Below are positions 9,215-17,469 of a stretch of 64,000 bases of DNA, piece after piece. The position numbers and the translations under genes are program-made. The stretch comes from DAISKN01 sp964553925. Lineage in GTDB: Bacteria; Acidobacteriota; Vicinamibacteria; Marinacidobacterales; SMYC01. The DNA is taken from assembly GCA_964553925.1 (NCBI GenBank), contig CAZKNR010000560.1:56301-120300 (forward strand). The letters are read 5' to 3'. The number at the start of each line of letters is the position of its first letter. Positions within the stretch are counted from its first letter, which is position 1. Under the pieces are notes generated by a model. It had not been told where the DNA came from, did not search any database, and saw only the letters and a list, made by a program, of their open reading frames with translations.

Positions 9215-10555
9215 ATGCCGGTTTTCAGCTCACACCTCGGCGACTACGAGGACCTCAGGCTCGGACAGCGGCTTCGGGAAGAACGACAGGCTCGAAAGCT
9301 CACGCTTGGCGACGTTTCGCAAAGGACGGGCTTGTCCATCGCTCGGCTCTCTCAGATCGAGACGGGCCTCGTCGTGCTCGATTTCGAGACGCTGGTCCGG
9401 ATCGCAGGTGCGTTTGGAGTCACGCCCGACGTGCTGCTCCCTCAGGAGAGGAGCTTTCCCTACCAAATCACTCGCGACGCCGAGATTCGCTCCAAATCAG
9501 CGAGGAGAGCCCTCGTCCAGAGCGAGTCGGGTGAGTTGGATCGGACGCACGACTTCTGGCCTCTCGCCGATTTGTTCGTGGGAAGACACATCGAGCCCTT
9601 GCTCGCCCGGATCGCGAACACGCCGGAATCGCGCCTCCGCTACTACTACCATGACGAGATCGAGTTCGTCTTCGTTCTGAAAGGGGAAATGGAATTCCGC
9701 ATGCGCACTCCCGAGGGAGAAGCGGTCGAGCGCCTTCACAGCGGAGACTGCCTGATTTTTCGAGCCGACATGCCGCACCTCGTTCGCTCGCCCCAGCCAG
9801 AGCTTTGTGAGAGCCTCCACGTTTTCGCCGGGCCGTCGAGCCCGTTCCCGACTGCCTGGGACTGGTACTCGCCCCACGCGCGCGGTTTCTCGATCGATGG
9901 AGAGGTCCGGCGGCATGAGACCGCGGGACGAAGGCTCCACGTGCTCCGGGAGTCGAGGGGGTGGAGCCTGGACCAGACCGCCGAGCTGGCGGGGCTCCGA
10001 CCTCGCCAGCTCCATCAGATCGAGAGCGGGAAGCGGCCCATACCCATGGACGCGCTCATGGCGCTGACCAAAGCGTTCGGCGAGCCCCTCCGCGGATTCT
10101 TCACCCACCTCCAGGACAAACCTCCACATTACGTCGTTTGCCGGGCCGCGGACATCCGGGCCGACTCTCACCGGCGCCGCCGAAACGGCCCATCCGGCAA
10201 CGGAGATCGCGCGACGAACGCGTACTACTCGCTCGTTTCGGAGTTCCATCCCCGTTCCGTCTTCCCCTGCATCGTCGAGGTTCCCGCGAACGCCGGCGAT
10301 TGCGTTCCCAGCGAACACCACGGTGAGGAATTCATTTTCGTTCTCGAGGGCCAGCTCGTGCTCACCACCCTCGCAGAGGACAAGAGGGTCGAGGAAGTCT
10401 TGCGCGCCGGTGACTCCTGCTTTCTCGATGCGAGCGTTCCGCACGCGCTCCGCGGCGAGACGCGGAATCCCTATTCAGAGACGAGCGCTACCGTTCTCGA
10501 CGTGTTCTGGTGCCCGCTCGGCGAGAACTACCTCTTCGTGCCGGAGGCCTTCTGA
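9215..10555 (+). CDS. Tandem HTH-cupin-HTH-cupin transcriptional regulator
   Basis: 446-residue regulator. The ATG at 9215 is preferred over an upstream in-frame TTG (9170) because TAAGGAC stands just before it. Two complete XRE-HTH plus cupin modules follow each other. The first HTH is at about residues 15-70 (LGQRLREERQARKLTL, LSIARLSQIETG), with its cupin at about 140-200 (RYYYHDEIEFVFVLKG). The second HTH is at about 232-285 (HVLRESRGWSLDQTAELAG, QLHQIESGKRPIP), with its cupin at about 330-440 (HHGEEFIFVLEGQL). Single-module relatives have about 180-200 residues and act as dimers sensing small molecules, often controlling amino-acid or polyamine catabolism. The duplication may give a covalent pseudo-dimer. 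Ligand unknown; target inferred to be the divergent peptidase promoter. Confidence 0.85.
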   Translation: MPVFSSHLGDYEDLRLGQRLREERQARKLTLGDVSQRTGLSIARLSQIETGLVVLDFETLVRIAGAFGVTPDVLLPQERSFPYQITRDAEIRSKSARRALVQSESGELDRTHDFWPLADLFVGRHIEPLLARIANTPESRLRYYYHDEIEFVFVLKGEMEFRMRTPEGEAVERLHSGDCLIFRADMPHLVRSPQPELCESLHVFAGPSSPFPTAWDWYSPHARGFSIDGEVRRHETAGRRLHVLRESRGWSLDQTAELAGLRPRQLHQIESGKRPIPMDALMALTKAFGEPLRGFFTHLQDKPPHYVVCRAADIRADSHRRRRNGPSGNGDRATNAYYSLVSEFHPRSVFPCIVEVPANAGDCVPSEHHGEEFIFVLEGQLVLTTLAEDKRVEEVLRAGDSCFLDASVPHALRGETRNPYSETSATVLDVFWCPLGENYLFVPEAF

Positions 10556-10700
10556 CTCGCGCCGGATGGATTAATCGCTAGCTTCCCCTGGGAGTAGATC
10601 GTCCGCCCGAACTCGCTTCACCGCGCGGGCTTGCATCATCGGCCTTCGCACGAGAGAAGAGGACGTGCGCCGTTTGAGGGAAGCCTCTCGAGCTCCGGCG

Positions 10701-10871
10701 CTATTGACCGAGGCGGAGCGCGGGGTCTCCCAGAAGGTGGTAGATGCGAACGAGCTCCGGCAGGGCGCCGGAGTCGATGTATTTTCCGTGCAGCTCGGCG
10801 ATCGACCGGAACCTCGACCCATGTTCCTCGAGCTCGGCGCCATCCCGGAAGGTCTCACCGATGATTCCGGA
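10701..10871 (-). pseudogene. C-terminal remnant resembling a peptidase C25 (gingipain-like) protein
   Basis: In a minus-strand frame without a start codon, about 55 residues are open down to TAG at 10701-10703. They read GIIGETFRDGAELEEHG, then ALPELVRIYHLLGDPALRLGQ. The YHLLGDPALRL ending is typical of the C-terminal end of C25-type peptidase domains. The rest of the gene is absent; the fragment begins inside the 3' end of the amidohydrolase gene in another frame. Best read as a recombination or deletion scar. The remaining 10556-10700 stretch shows nothing recognisable. Confidence 0.5.
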
Positions 10872-12057
10872 ACACCTTCCCGCCCTTCATCACGAAGCGG
10901 ACCCTCCGTAGCGCGGTGATGTCTTCCGCAGGATTGCCTTCGACTCCGATGACGTCGGCTTCCATTCCCGGCGCGATCTTTCCGAGCAAACTTCCGAGCC
11001 CAAGGGATTCCGCCGCGAGCGAGGTCGCCGAGAGGACCGCCTGGTGCGGGTTTTGTCCGCCCTTCTCCACCCGATAGACGAGCTCTTCGACGTTCCTCCC
11101 GTGGGAGCCGGCGACGGCATCGGTTCCGAAGACCATCTTCAGTTTCGGCATCGTGAGGCCGGTTTTGAACACCTGGAGGACCGAGGGCACCGCCTTCGCC
11201 ATGTGGCGGAATCCCTCCTCGGTGTAGTTGCCGACGCCGAGGTAGCGAGCCTTGTTGTCGAAGTAGTTCTGGAATACGAGATACGTGTTGGGGTCGAAGA
11301 AGACGCCCTTGTCGGCGATGAGGCTCAGGGTCTCCGCGTCGAGAAGGGCTCCATGCTCGATGACGTTGCAGGAGGCGGCAACGGCGCGACGGGCGCTCTC
11401 GGGGCCGTGGGCGTGGACCACGGAGCGAAGGCCGAGGGCTCTCGCTTCCCCGCAGGCAGCGTCGAGCTGCTCTTGGGAGAGCGTGGGGCCGCCTCCGTCT
11501 CGAATGCTCTCGGAGGCGAAGATCTTGATCAGGTCCGCCCCCTGGTCTTTCTGCTTTCGCACGAAGGTGCGCATCGCCTCGGGGCCGCCGGTCGCGACGA
11601 AGATGCTCTCGAGCGAGGTGAGGATGCGGGGACCGGGGATGACTCCGCGGGCGATCGCGTCGCGGAGCGGCTTGTCGACCAGGTTTCCCAGACTCTGGAC
11701 GGTGGTGACGCCCGCCATCAGAGTGCGATAGGCGTTTTCGGCGGCGTATAGGGCGTTCTCTTGCGGGGTCTCCGCCGATTCCTCGCGGTGCACGCGATCG
11801 TCGGAGTCGAAGTGCGATGCGATGTGCACGTGGGTGTCGATGAGCCCGGGAAGCACGGTGAGACCCGAAAGCTCGTAGTCGGCGGCACCACCAGCTCCAA
11901 TCTCGCGGATCTTCCCGCCCTCCACGACAACGGTTCGATTCTCGAGGACGTTTCCCGCGCCGTCGAGGAGACGCTCGGCGCGGAGGACCACGCGCTCCTG
12001 TCCATGAAGGAGGCCCGCCGAGAGCAGAGACGCGAAGAAAAGAGTTCGAGCCTTCAT
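10855..12057 (-). CDS. Exported amidohydrolase, imidazolonepropionase-like
   Basis: 400-residue metal-dependent amidohydrolase. The ATG at 12057 overlaps the upstream TGA (ATGA), indicating translational coupling, and opens a signal peptide ending at LLHGQ. The metal-site motif GLIDTHVHIASHF lies around residue 78; IKIFAS, VVHAHG, VIEHG and FGTDAVAG supply the other ligands of the TIM-barrel family, and SLLGKIAPGMEADVIGVEGNP is the usual closing beta-sandwich. Such exported enzymes cleave cyclic or linear amides, including Xaa-Pro dipeptides; the substrate cannot be deduced. Last gene of the five-gene operon starting at 17390. Confidence 0.85.
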   Translation of the reverse strand: MKARTLFFASLLSAGLLHGQERVVLRAERLLDGAGNVLENRTVVVEGGKIREIGAGGAADYELSGLTVLPGLIDTHVHIASHFDSDDRVHREESAETPQENALYAAENAYRTLMAGVTTVQSLGNLVDKPLRDAIARGVIPGPRILTSLESIFVATGGPEAMRTFVRKQKDQGADLIKIFASESIRDGGGPTLSQEQLDAACGEARALGLRSVVHAHGPESARRAVAASCNVIEHGALLDAETLSLIADKGVFFDPNTYLVFQNYFDNKARYLGVGNYTEEGFRHMAKAVPSVLQVFKTGLTMPKLKMVFGTDAVAGSHGRNVEELVYRVEKGGQNPHQAVLSATSLAAESLGLGSLLGKIAPGMEADVIGVEGNPAEDITALRRVRFVMKGGKVFRNHR

Positions 12058-13631
12058 GATGCCCTCATCGCCGAAGCCGTTCGCAGCGTGAGCGCAGCGA
12101 ACGTAAGAGTCCCGTTGTTGCAGCCGGAAGAAACGATGGTGGGAGCGCCTACGACCCAGAGGTTCTCGTGATCGTGCGCTCGGCCGAAGGGGTCGACGAC
12201 GCTCGTCGCCGGGTCTCTGCCCGTACGGCATCCCCCGCCCGGGTGATCGTAGGTTTTGTCGTCCACCTCGAGGCTCAGGATCTTCCCGTCCCCGGCGGCG
12301 GCGATCTTTTCGTAGACGGAGCGGATCTCGCTTTCGGTATGCTCGCGAAGCTCTTTCGACCAGTCGCTGTCGACGAAGTCGATGCGGGGCAGAGGATCGC
12401 CCCAGGGATTCTTTCGCCCGGGATCGAGAGTGATGGCGCTCTCCCGCGCGGGGATGACGTCGTAGTACGCCCGCATCCGCGCGGCGCCGGTCTTCGAACG
12501 CTTCCGCCAGTCGTCGAGGATCGCATCTCCCATGAGCATCGCGCCCTGCTCGTCCTGGATCCTCGGGTTCCTCCCGAAGCTCGACTCCCAGATGCGCAGG
12601 TCGTGTCTTACGTATTTCCCTGGTTTCGCGCGCTGGAAATGCTTCGAGAGAAGGCTGTCCCCTTCGAACATCCCGGGGTAGAGCCGGAGCGGGACCTCGA
12701 GGAAGGCATGCACCGGCCGATGACCGGTGACGTACTTTCCCACGAGCCCCGAGTGGTTCGCGAGCCCATCAGGGAACCGCTCGTTCGCCGAGAGTAGAAG
12801 AAGATGCGAGCTCCAACAGTAGCCGGAGGCGAGGACGAAGGTCTTCGCCCGGATCTCGACGGGCTCGTCGGGCTTGTCGCGATCGAGGGCGACGGCGTGG
12901 TCGACGCGGTCCGATCCGTCGGCGAGGACGAGCTTCCGCACGAGCATGCGGTCGACGAGGTCGATCCTCTTCTCGTCGAGAAGTTTCTGGAATGTGAACT
13001 CGGGGGTGTACTTCGCTCCGGTGGGGCAGATGTTGCAGGTGTCGCAGCGCATGCAGACGTTTCGGCCCCGATAGGGAATGGTGTTCTTCGCGACGGGGTT
13101 GGGCCAGAACGGAATTCCCGATTTCTCCGCCCACTTCTTCAGCTCGGTCAGGTTGTACGTGAGGGGAAACCCGGGAAGCGGATAGGGCTTCGAGCGCGGA
13201 TCGAGCTCGGCAGGTCCGGGAGTCCCCGCCACTCCGAGACGTTCTTCCGCCTCGAAGTAGAAGGGCTCGAGGTCGTCGTAGGTGAAGGGCCAGTCGTAGC
13301 CGACCCCGTAGAGCGAGTGCACCCGGAAGTCCTCGGGCGTGTACCGCGGGGTCGTGCCGCCCCAGTGAAGGGCGAGGCCTCCAACCGCCATGGTGCGCGA
13401 GGTGATTCCCTTCGCCGTCTGCCCGCGGATGTGATCGTTGGGCCAGGGGTTCTCGCCGTACGCGAGAAAGCGCTCCCGCCGGGCCGTCCGCTCGTCGAGG
13501 TTGAAGATCTTGTTGCCGGCCTCGACCACGAGGACTTTCTCACTTCCGGTCTCGCTCAGTTTCTCGGCCAGCATGGCGGCGCTGATGCCCGCCCCGAGGA
13601 TGACAACGTCCGATTCGATCGCTCGCGCCAT
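12054..13631 (-). CDS. GMC-family flavoprotein, gluconate 2-dehydrogenase-like large subunit
   Basis: 525-residue glucose-methanol-choline oxidoreductase. An FAD-binding motif is at the N-terminus (DVVILGAGISAAMLAEKL). GGLALHWGGTTPR is typical of this branch, and the C-terminal HPGGGCRTG and GCNNGTLTFAAL supply the active-site His and Asn. A cluster CMRCDTCNICPTG near residue 190 is a Cys-rich motif seen in membrane-bound sugar/polyol dehydrogenases. It begins 3 bp after the small-subunit stop, with GGAGG inside the end of that gene. Together the two probably form a periplasmic dehydrogenase that oxidises sugars or polyols; no cytochrome c subunit is adjacent. Confidence 0.85.
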   Translation of the reverse strand: MARAIESDVVILGAGISAAMLAEKLSETGSEKVLVVEAGNKIFNLDERTARRERFLAYGENPWPNDHIRGQTAKGITSRTMAVGGLALHWGGTTPRYTPEDFRVHSLYGVGYDWPFTYDDLEPFYFEAEERLGVAGTPGPAELDPRSKPYPLPGFPLTYNLTELKKWAEKSGIPFWPNPVAKNTIPYRGRNVCMRCDTCNICPTGAKYTPEFTFQKLLDEKRIDLVDRMLVRKLVLADGSDRVDHAVALDRDKPDEPVEIRAKTFVLASGYCWSSHLLLLSANERFPDGLANHSGLVGKYVTGHRPVHAFLEVPLRLYPGMFEGDSLLSKHFQRAKPGKYVRHDLRIWESSFGRNPRIQDEQGAMLMGDAILDDWRKRSKTGAARMRAYYDVIPARESAITLDPGRKNPWGDPLPRIDFVDSDWSKELREHTESEIRSVYEKIAAAGDGKILSLEVDDKTYDHPGGGCRTGRDPATSVVDPFGRAHDHENLWVVGAPTIVSSGCNNGTLTFAALTLRTASAMRAS

Positions 13632-13634
13632 GGC

Positions 13635-14231
13635 TCAGCTCCTCCGAGCGGGCGGCTCGACCGCTCCCGACTCGACCCCGCGGCAGGTGGTTTTTTCGAT
13701 GGCCCTCTCGTAGCAGAGGTCGCTCGCTTCGCTCGTCTGGTAGAAGTATGCGAGAAGCCCCAGGGCGACGTGAGGGGCTCTCGCCGGGTCGGGAAGCCCG
13801 GCGCCGGGACTCGCTGGCAGTTGACGCCGGAGCAAGGCCTCCTGCTCCTCCCGCCGGATCGCGGTGAAGGAAGCTTCGTGGCGTTTCTCGGCTTCGAGCT
13901 CGAGAGCTTCGAGCTGCGCCGTCCATAGCGGCTCGGGATCGGGAGGCCCATAGAGGATCTCATCGGTAGAGATGTACGCGTGGTCGAGCTCCGCCACGGG
14001 CTCGAGCTCGTCGAGCCACTTCCGGAATCCTTCGACGACGCGCCGGACTCCCTCCTCGCCCAGGCTGGCTGCCGGAAGCACGATGCCCGCAAGGGCGGCC
14101 AGCGTCTCGGGTCGGCCAACCGGAGCCGTCGTCGCCTCCTGCGACGTCTCGGGAGCGCAACTCGGAAGAGCGAGGGCCGAAGCCAGAGCTGCGCCTGTTT
14201 TCATGAACGTCCGACGAGCGTTCTCACTCAT
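13635..14231 (-). CDS. Gluconate 2-dehydrogenase subunit 3 family protein, Tat-exported
   Basis: 198 residues. The N-terminus NARRTFMKTGAALASALAL is a Tat signal (RRTFMK), followed by PSCAP, which could also serve as a lipobox. Family members are small partners that carry the GMC subunit across the membrane, since the flavoprotein has no signal peptide of its own. Its start overlaps the S9 peptidase stop by 8 bp and its stop lies 3 bp before the GMC start, so all three are translationally linked. Confidence 0.82.
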   Translation of the reverse strand: MSENARRTFMKTGAALASALALPSCAPETSQEATTAPVGRPETLAALAGIVLPAASLGEEGVRRVVEGFRKWLDELEPVAELDHAYISTDEILYGPPDPEPLWTAQLEALELEAEKRHEASFTAIRREEQEALLRRQLPASPGAGLPDPARAPHVALGLLAYFYQTSEASDLCYERAIEKTTCRGVESGAVEPPARRS

Positions 14232-16317
14232 GACTTGCTCCTTTCAAATGACGATCGAAGAACTCGATGAGCTTCCGGAACGCGAACCGGGTCTCGTGGA
14301 GTTCTTCCAGATCCCACCCGTGACCGGCGTCGGGCAGGCTCACGAAGTCCACGTTCTTCCCGAGTCGCATCAAACGGTCGACGAGGAAGACCGAGTCCTG
14401 ATAGAGAACCGTTCGATCTCTCATGCCGTGAATGAGGAGGAGCGGGTCTTCGAGTCCCTCGGCGTGGGTGTAGGCGGACGCCGCTTCGTACGCGGAGCGC
14501 TCGTCCTCTGGCGCCATCATCACCCGCATTTCTCCCGTGGTCGCGTGGAAGACGTTCGTCGCCGGAGCCCCGGCGACTCCCGCACGGAAGAGCTCGGGCT
14601 TCTTGAAGAGCGACATGCAGGTGAGAAGACCTCCATAGCTCGAGCCCCAGATCCCGATGCGCTCCGTGTCGACGAACGGAAGCCCCGAGAGGTAGCGGAC
14701 GCCGCTTGCGACATCCTCGACGTCGATGCCGCCGTAATTCGTTCGGATGCCGCGCCGGAACGCCTTTCCCCGGCCCCAGCTCCCCCGGATGTCGATATTG
14801 AAGAGGATGTAGCCCTTCTCGAGAAGGTGCCGCTCGAGGCCCCAGAGCGGGTGCGCGTTTCGGCCGCCCCACTGGTTCCGCACGGTGTTGGAGTAAATCG
14901 ATCCGACGATCGCCGGGTGCTTCCTCGTGCGGTCGAGATTCGCGGGAACCTGAAGCCTCCCGTGGATCGCAGCGCCGTCAACGTGGCTTTTGAAGCTCAC
15001 GTACTCGGGGCTCGCCCACGACAGTGCGTCGAACTCCGGAAGGGGCGAGCGCGTGACGCGGGTCTCGCGGCCCCCTTGAAGCGAAGTCAGAAAGAGCTCC
15101 GGAGGCGTGCTGTCGCTCGAGAAGAGCGACGCGGCGAAGCGCCCGTCGGGAGAAACGAAGGGTGTGTGAGTTCCGCTCTCCCGGCTCATCCGGATCGGAT
15201 CGCCGCCCTCGAGTCCGATGCGGAAGACCTGGCGATCCTCGGGGCGGGGAGAGTTGGCAACGAAGACGAGGGCCGTCGGGGTTACCGCGATCTGGCTCAC
15301 CGCGAAGTTCCCCGAAGTGATCCGCGACGGCATCCCTCCTTCGAGCGGCAGCCGATAGACGTGATATTCCTCGTCCCGATCGGAAAGGAAGTAGATCGCG
15401 CGGCCGCCGGGCGCCCACTCCGCCTGCCAGTACGCGGAGACATTCTCCGGCTCCTCCTCGCGGTAGACCTCGCGGACCGCGGTCGATCCCGGCTCCACAA
15501 CCAGGATTCGCCGATTCTTCACGTAGAGGTCCGAGGTATCGACGAGGAGGTTCCCTTCACCGGACCACCGATACGAAAAAATGGGGTCGACCCTCGTCCC
15601 CCCGAGATCGAAGAATCTCGGGATCGCCCCCTGACCCACACCGACGACGCCGAGCCTCACTCTCGCCGGCTCCTCGCCCGGATAGGGCCTGCGAACCCGC
15701 ACGAGCTCGACCTCGGGCTTCTCGAGATAGTCGGGAATGCCGCGGAGCGCGACGCGGCTTTCGTCCTCTTCGACGAACGCGATGCTCGCGCCGTCGAGAG
15801 ACCATTCGAAGCTCTCGACGAATACCTCGGCGCGCGGATCGGAGACGAGGGTGCGCTCGGCAAAATCCGTATCCTGAAGGAGGAGATCGCCTCGATGAAG
15901 GTAGGCGAGGTGATGGCCGTTCGGAGAGAAACGCGCTTGCGATCCTTCAGCCACTCGCTGGGGCGCCCCGCCGTCCGCCGAAACCAGAAATAGCTCCGAG
16001 CCGAGGCGGAACAGGATTTTCCTGCCATCGGGGTGCCAGACGGCGTCGGCGACACCCGGGTCTCCTTCCCGGGGCGGGCCCGCCGGGCTGAGGCTCGTGA
16101 GTCGGGACGGCGTCGGCGCATCGACGTCGATCACGAAAACGTCCTTGAAGTCATAGCCCGCGTCGTTCCAGAGGAACAGAAGCTTCCGGCCGTCGGGCGA
16201 CCAGGCCGGGCTCACGGGGGCGGTTCCGATGATCCTCGGAAGCGAGTAGAGCCGATCGAGAGCCGGCCCGACCTCGTAAGACGCCAGAGCCGAAGCGGCG
16301 AGAACCAGGGCCAGCAT
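14224..16317 (-). CDS. S9 family prolyl-oligopeptidase-like peptidase
   Basis: 697-residue serine peptidase of the dipeptidyl/acylaminoacyl type. It has a short signal peptide (MLALVLAASALA) and then an N-terminal propeller (about residues 30-430) with PD40 motifs such as SPAWSPDGRKLLFLW and AVWHPDGRKILF. The C-terminal alpha/beta hydrolase carries the nucleophile in GIWGSSYGGLL (about 560), the Asp in IHGMRDRTV (about 635) and the His in PDAGHGWD (about 665). It should cleave short peptides in the periplasm. It follows the phosphatase gene by 14 bp and overlaps the next gene by 8 bp (ATGAGTGA). No strong ribosome-binding site is visible. Confidence 0.88.
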   Translation of the reverse strand: MLALVLAASALASYEVGPALDRLYSLPRIIGTAPVSPAWSPDGRKLLFLWNDAGYDFKDVFVIDVDAPTPSRLTSLSPAGPPREGDPGVADAVWHPDGRKILFRLGSELFLVSADGGAPQRVAEGSQARFSPNGHHLAYLHRGDLLLQDTDFAERTLVSDPRAEVFVESFEWSLDGASIAFVEEDESRVALRGIPDYLEKPEVELVRVRRPYPGEEPARVRLGVVGVGQGAIPRFFDLGGTRVDPIFSYRWSGEGNLLVDTSDLYVKNRRILVVEPGSTAVREVYREEEPENVSAYWQAEWAPGGRAIYFLSDRDEEYHVYRLPLEGGMPSRITSGNFAVSQIAVTPTALVFVANSPRPEDRQVFRIGLEGGDPIRMSRESGTHTPFVSPDGRFAASLFSSDSTPPELFLTSLQGGRETRVTRSPLPEFDALSWASPEYVSFKSHVDGAAIHGRLQVPANLDRTRKHPAIVGSIYSNTVRNQWGGRNAHPLWGLERHLLEKGYILFNIDIRGSWGRGKAFRRGIRTNYGGIDVEDVASGVRYLSGLPFVDTERIGIWGSSYGGLLTCMSLFKKPELFRAGVAGAPATNVFHATTGEMRVMMAPEDERSAYEAASAYTHAEGLEDPLLLIHGMRDRTVLYQDSVFLVDRLMRLGKNVDFVSLPDAGHGWDLEELHETRFAFRKLIEFFDRHLKGASHE

Positions 16318-16331
16318 GGGTCGAGAAACTA

Positions 16332-17390
16332 TCAGATGATCTTCGCCACGACCAATGTGACGTCGTCGCCGAAATCCTGGCCGTGCCGGAAGGCGTCGAG
16401 CCGCTTCAAGAGCTCTTTCTTGATGCCGTCCGCGGAAAGATGCGACGTTGCGGCGAGCGTCTCCTCGAGCCGTCCGTAGCCGAAGGGCTCGCTCGCCCGA
16501 TTCATCGCCTCGGTGATTCCGTCGGTGTAGAAGACGAGGACGTCGCCCGCATCCAGCGGAACGCGGATCTCCTCGAGGAGGTCGTCGAACGCGGGGTTGG
16601 TCTTCATTCCGATCCCGACCCCGTTCGGCTTGAGCCAGGCAGTCGTCCCGGTGCGCGCCGAGAAGTGGAGCGGATGGTTGTGGCCGGCCCGCGCGAGAGT
16701 CAACTTCTGCTCGTTGAAGTCGATGACTCCGACGATCGCGGTGATGAAGAAATTCCTCTCGATACGCTCGGAGATGACGTCGTTCATCGCGGTCAGCATC
16801 TCCTTCGGGCCAAGAGGCCTCTTTCCCAGGAGCTCGAAGAGCGCCTGGAGCTTCATCGCGTAGAGCGCGGCGGCGATCCCCTTCCCCGAAACGTCTCCCA
16901 GAATCACGGTGAAGCGAGAAGTCCCCTCGAGGGCGTAGTCGTAGTAGTCGCCTCCCACCTCGAGCGCCGGCTGGAAGTGGCTCGCGATATCGAGGTGAGG
17001 GAGGCGGGGATTAGAGGCCGGGTAAAGGCTGAACTGGATGACGCGGGCGATCTCGAGCTCGTTTTTGGTGAGGAGCTTTTCCGCGAGCTCGAGCGCGAGG
17101 AGGAAGTTCAGGATGAAGAAGCCGAGGACGCCGTGCAGCCAGTCGTTATCGAGGAAGCCCCAGAGGAACAAGCCGAGGCCCGCCAGGTAAGAGATCCGCC
17201 GCGCGGGGTTGAGCTTCCGAAGAAAGCTCAGGAAAACCGCTTTCCCCGCGGAGACGTAGCGTCCCAGGCCGCCCTTGCGGTGAAGTTTCTGGCCCGCCTC
17301 CGTCCCGTCCTGGTAGAAGTCGTAGGCCTTTCGGCTGTCGCGGCGAAAGAGAGTATCGAGCTCGTCGAGCTTCGCGAGCCAATTCTTCAT
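16332..17390 (-). CDS. SpoIIE/RsbU-type PP2C phosphatase, membrane-anchored
   Basis: 352 residues. Two hydrophobic segments near residues 58-100 (ISYLAGLGLFLWGF and WLHGVLGFFILNFLLALEL) anchor the protein. The rest is a PPM-type serine phosphatase with HFQPALEVGGDYYDY, VILGDVSGKGIAAALYA and FYTDGITEAMN, whose Asp residues bind Mn/Mg. Such proteins usually dephosphorylate anti-sigma-factor antagonists in partner-switching pathways; no antagonist or anti-sigma gene is nearby. First gene of the minus-strand operon, divergent from the PATAN/TPR protein. Confidence 0.88.
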   Translation of the reverse strand: MKNWLAKLDELDTLFRRDSRKAYDFYQDGTEAGQKLHRKGGLGRYVSAGKAVFLSFLRKLNPARRISYLAGLGLFLWGFLDNDWLHGVLGFFILNFLLALELAEKLLTKNELEIARVIQFSLYPASNPRLPHLDIASHFQPALEVGGDYYDYALEGTSRFTVILGDVSGKGIAAALYAMKLQALFELLGKRPLGPKEMLTAMNDVISERIERNFFITAIVGVIDFNEQKLTLARAGHNHPLHFSARTGTTAWLKPNGVGIGMKTNPAFDDLLEEIRVPLDAGDVLVFYTDGITEAMNRASEPFGYGRLEETLAATSHLSADGIKKELLKRLDAFRHGQDFGDDVTLVVAKII

Positions 17391-17469
17391 CGTCGCGCTG
17401 ACTCTAGCACTCGTGGGTTTTGTTCGGTAGACTGGCGGTAGAGCTCAATCGTCTCCACCGAAACCAATC

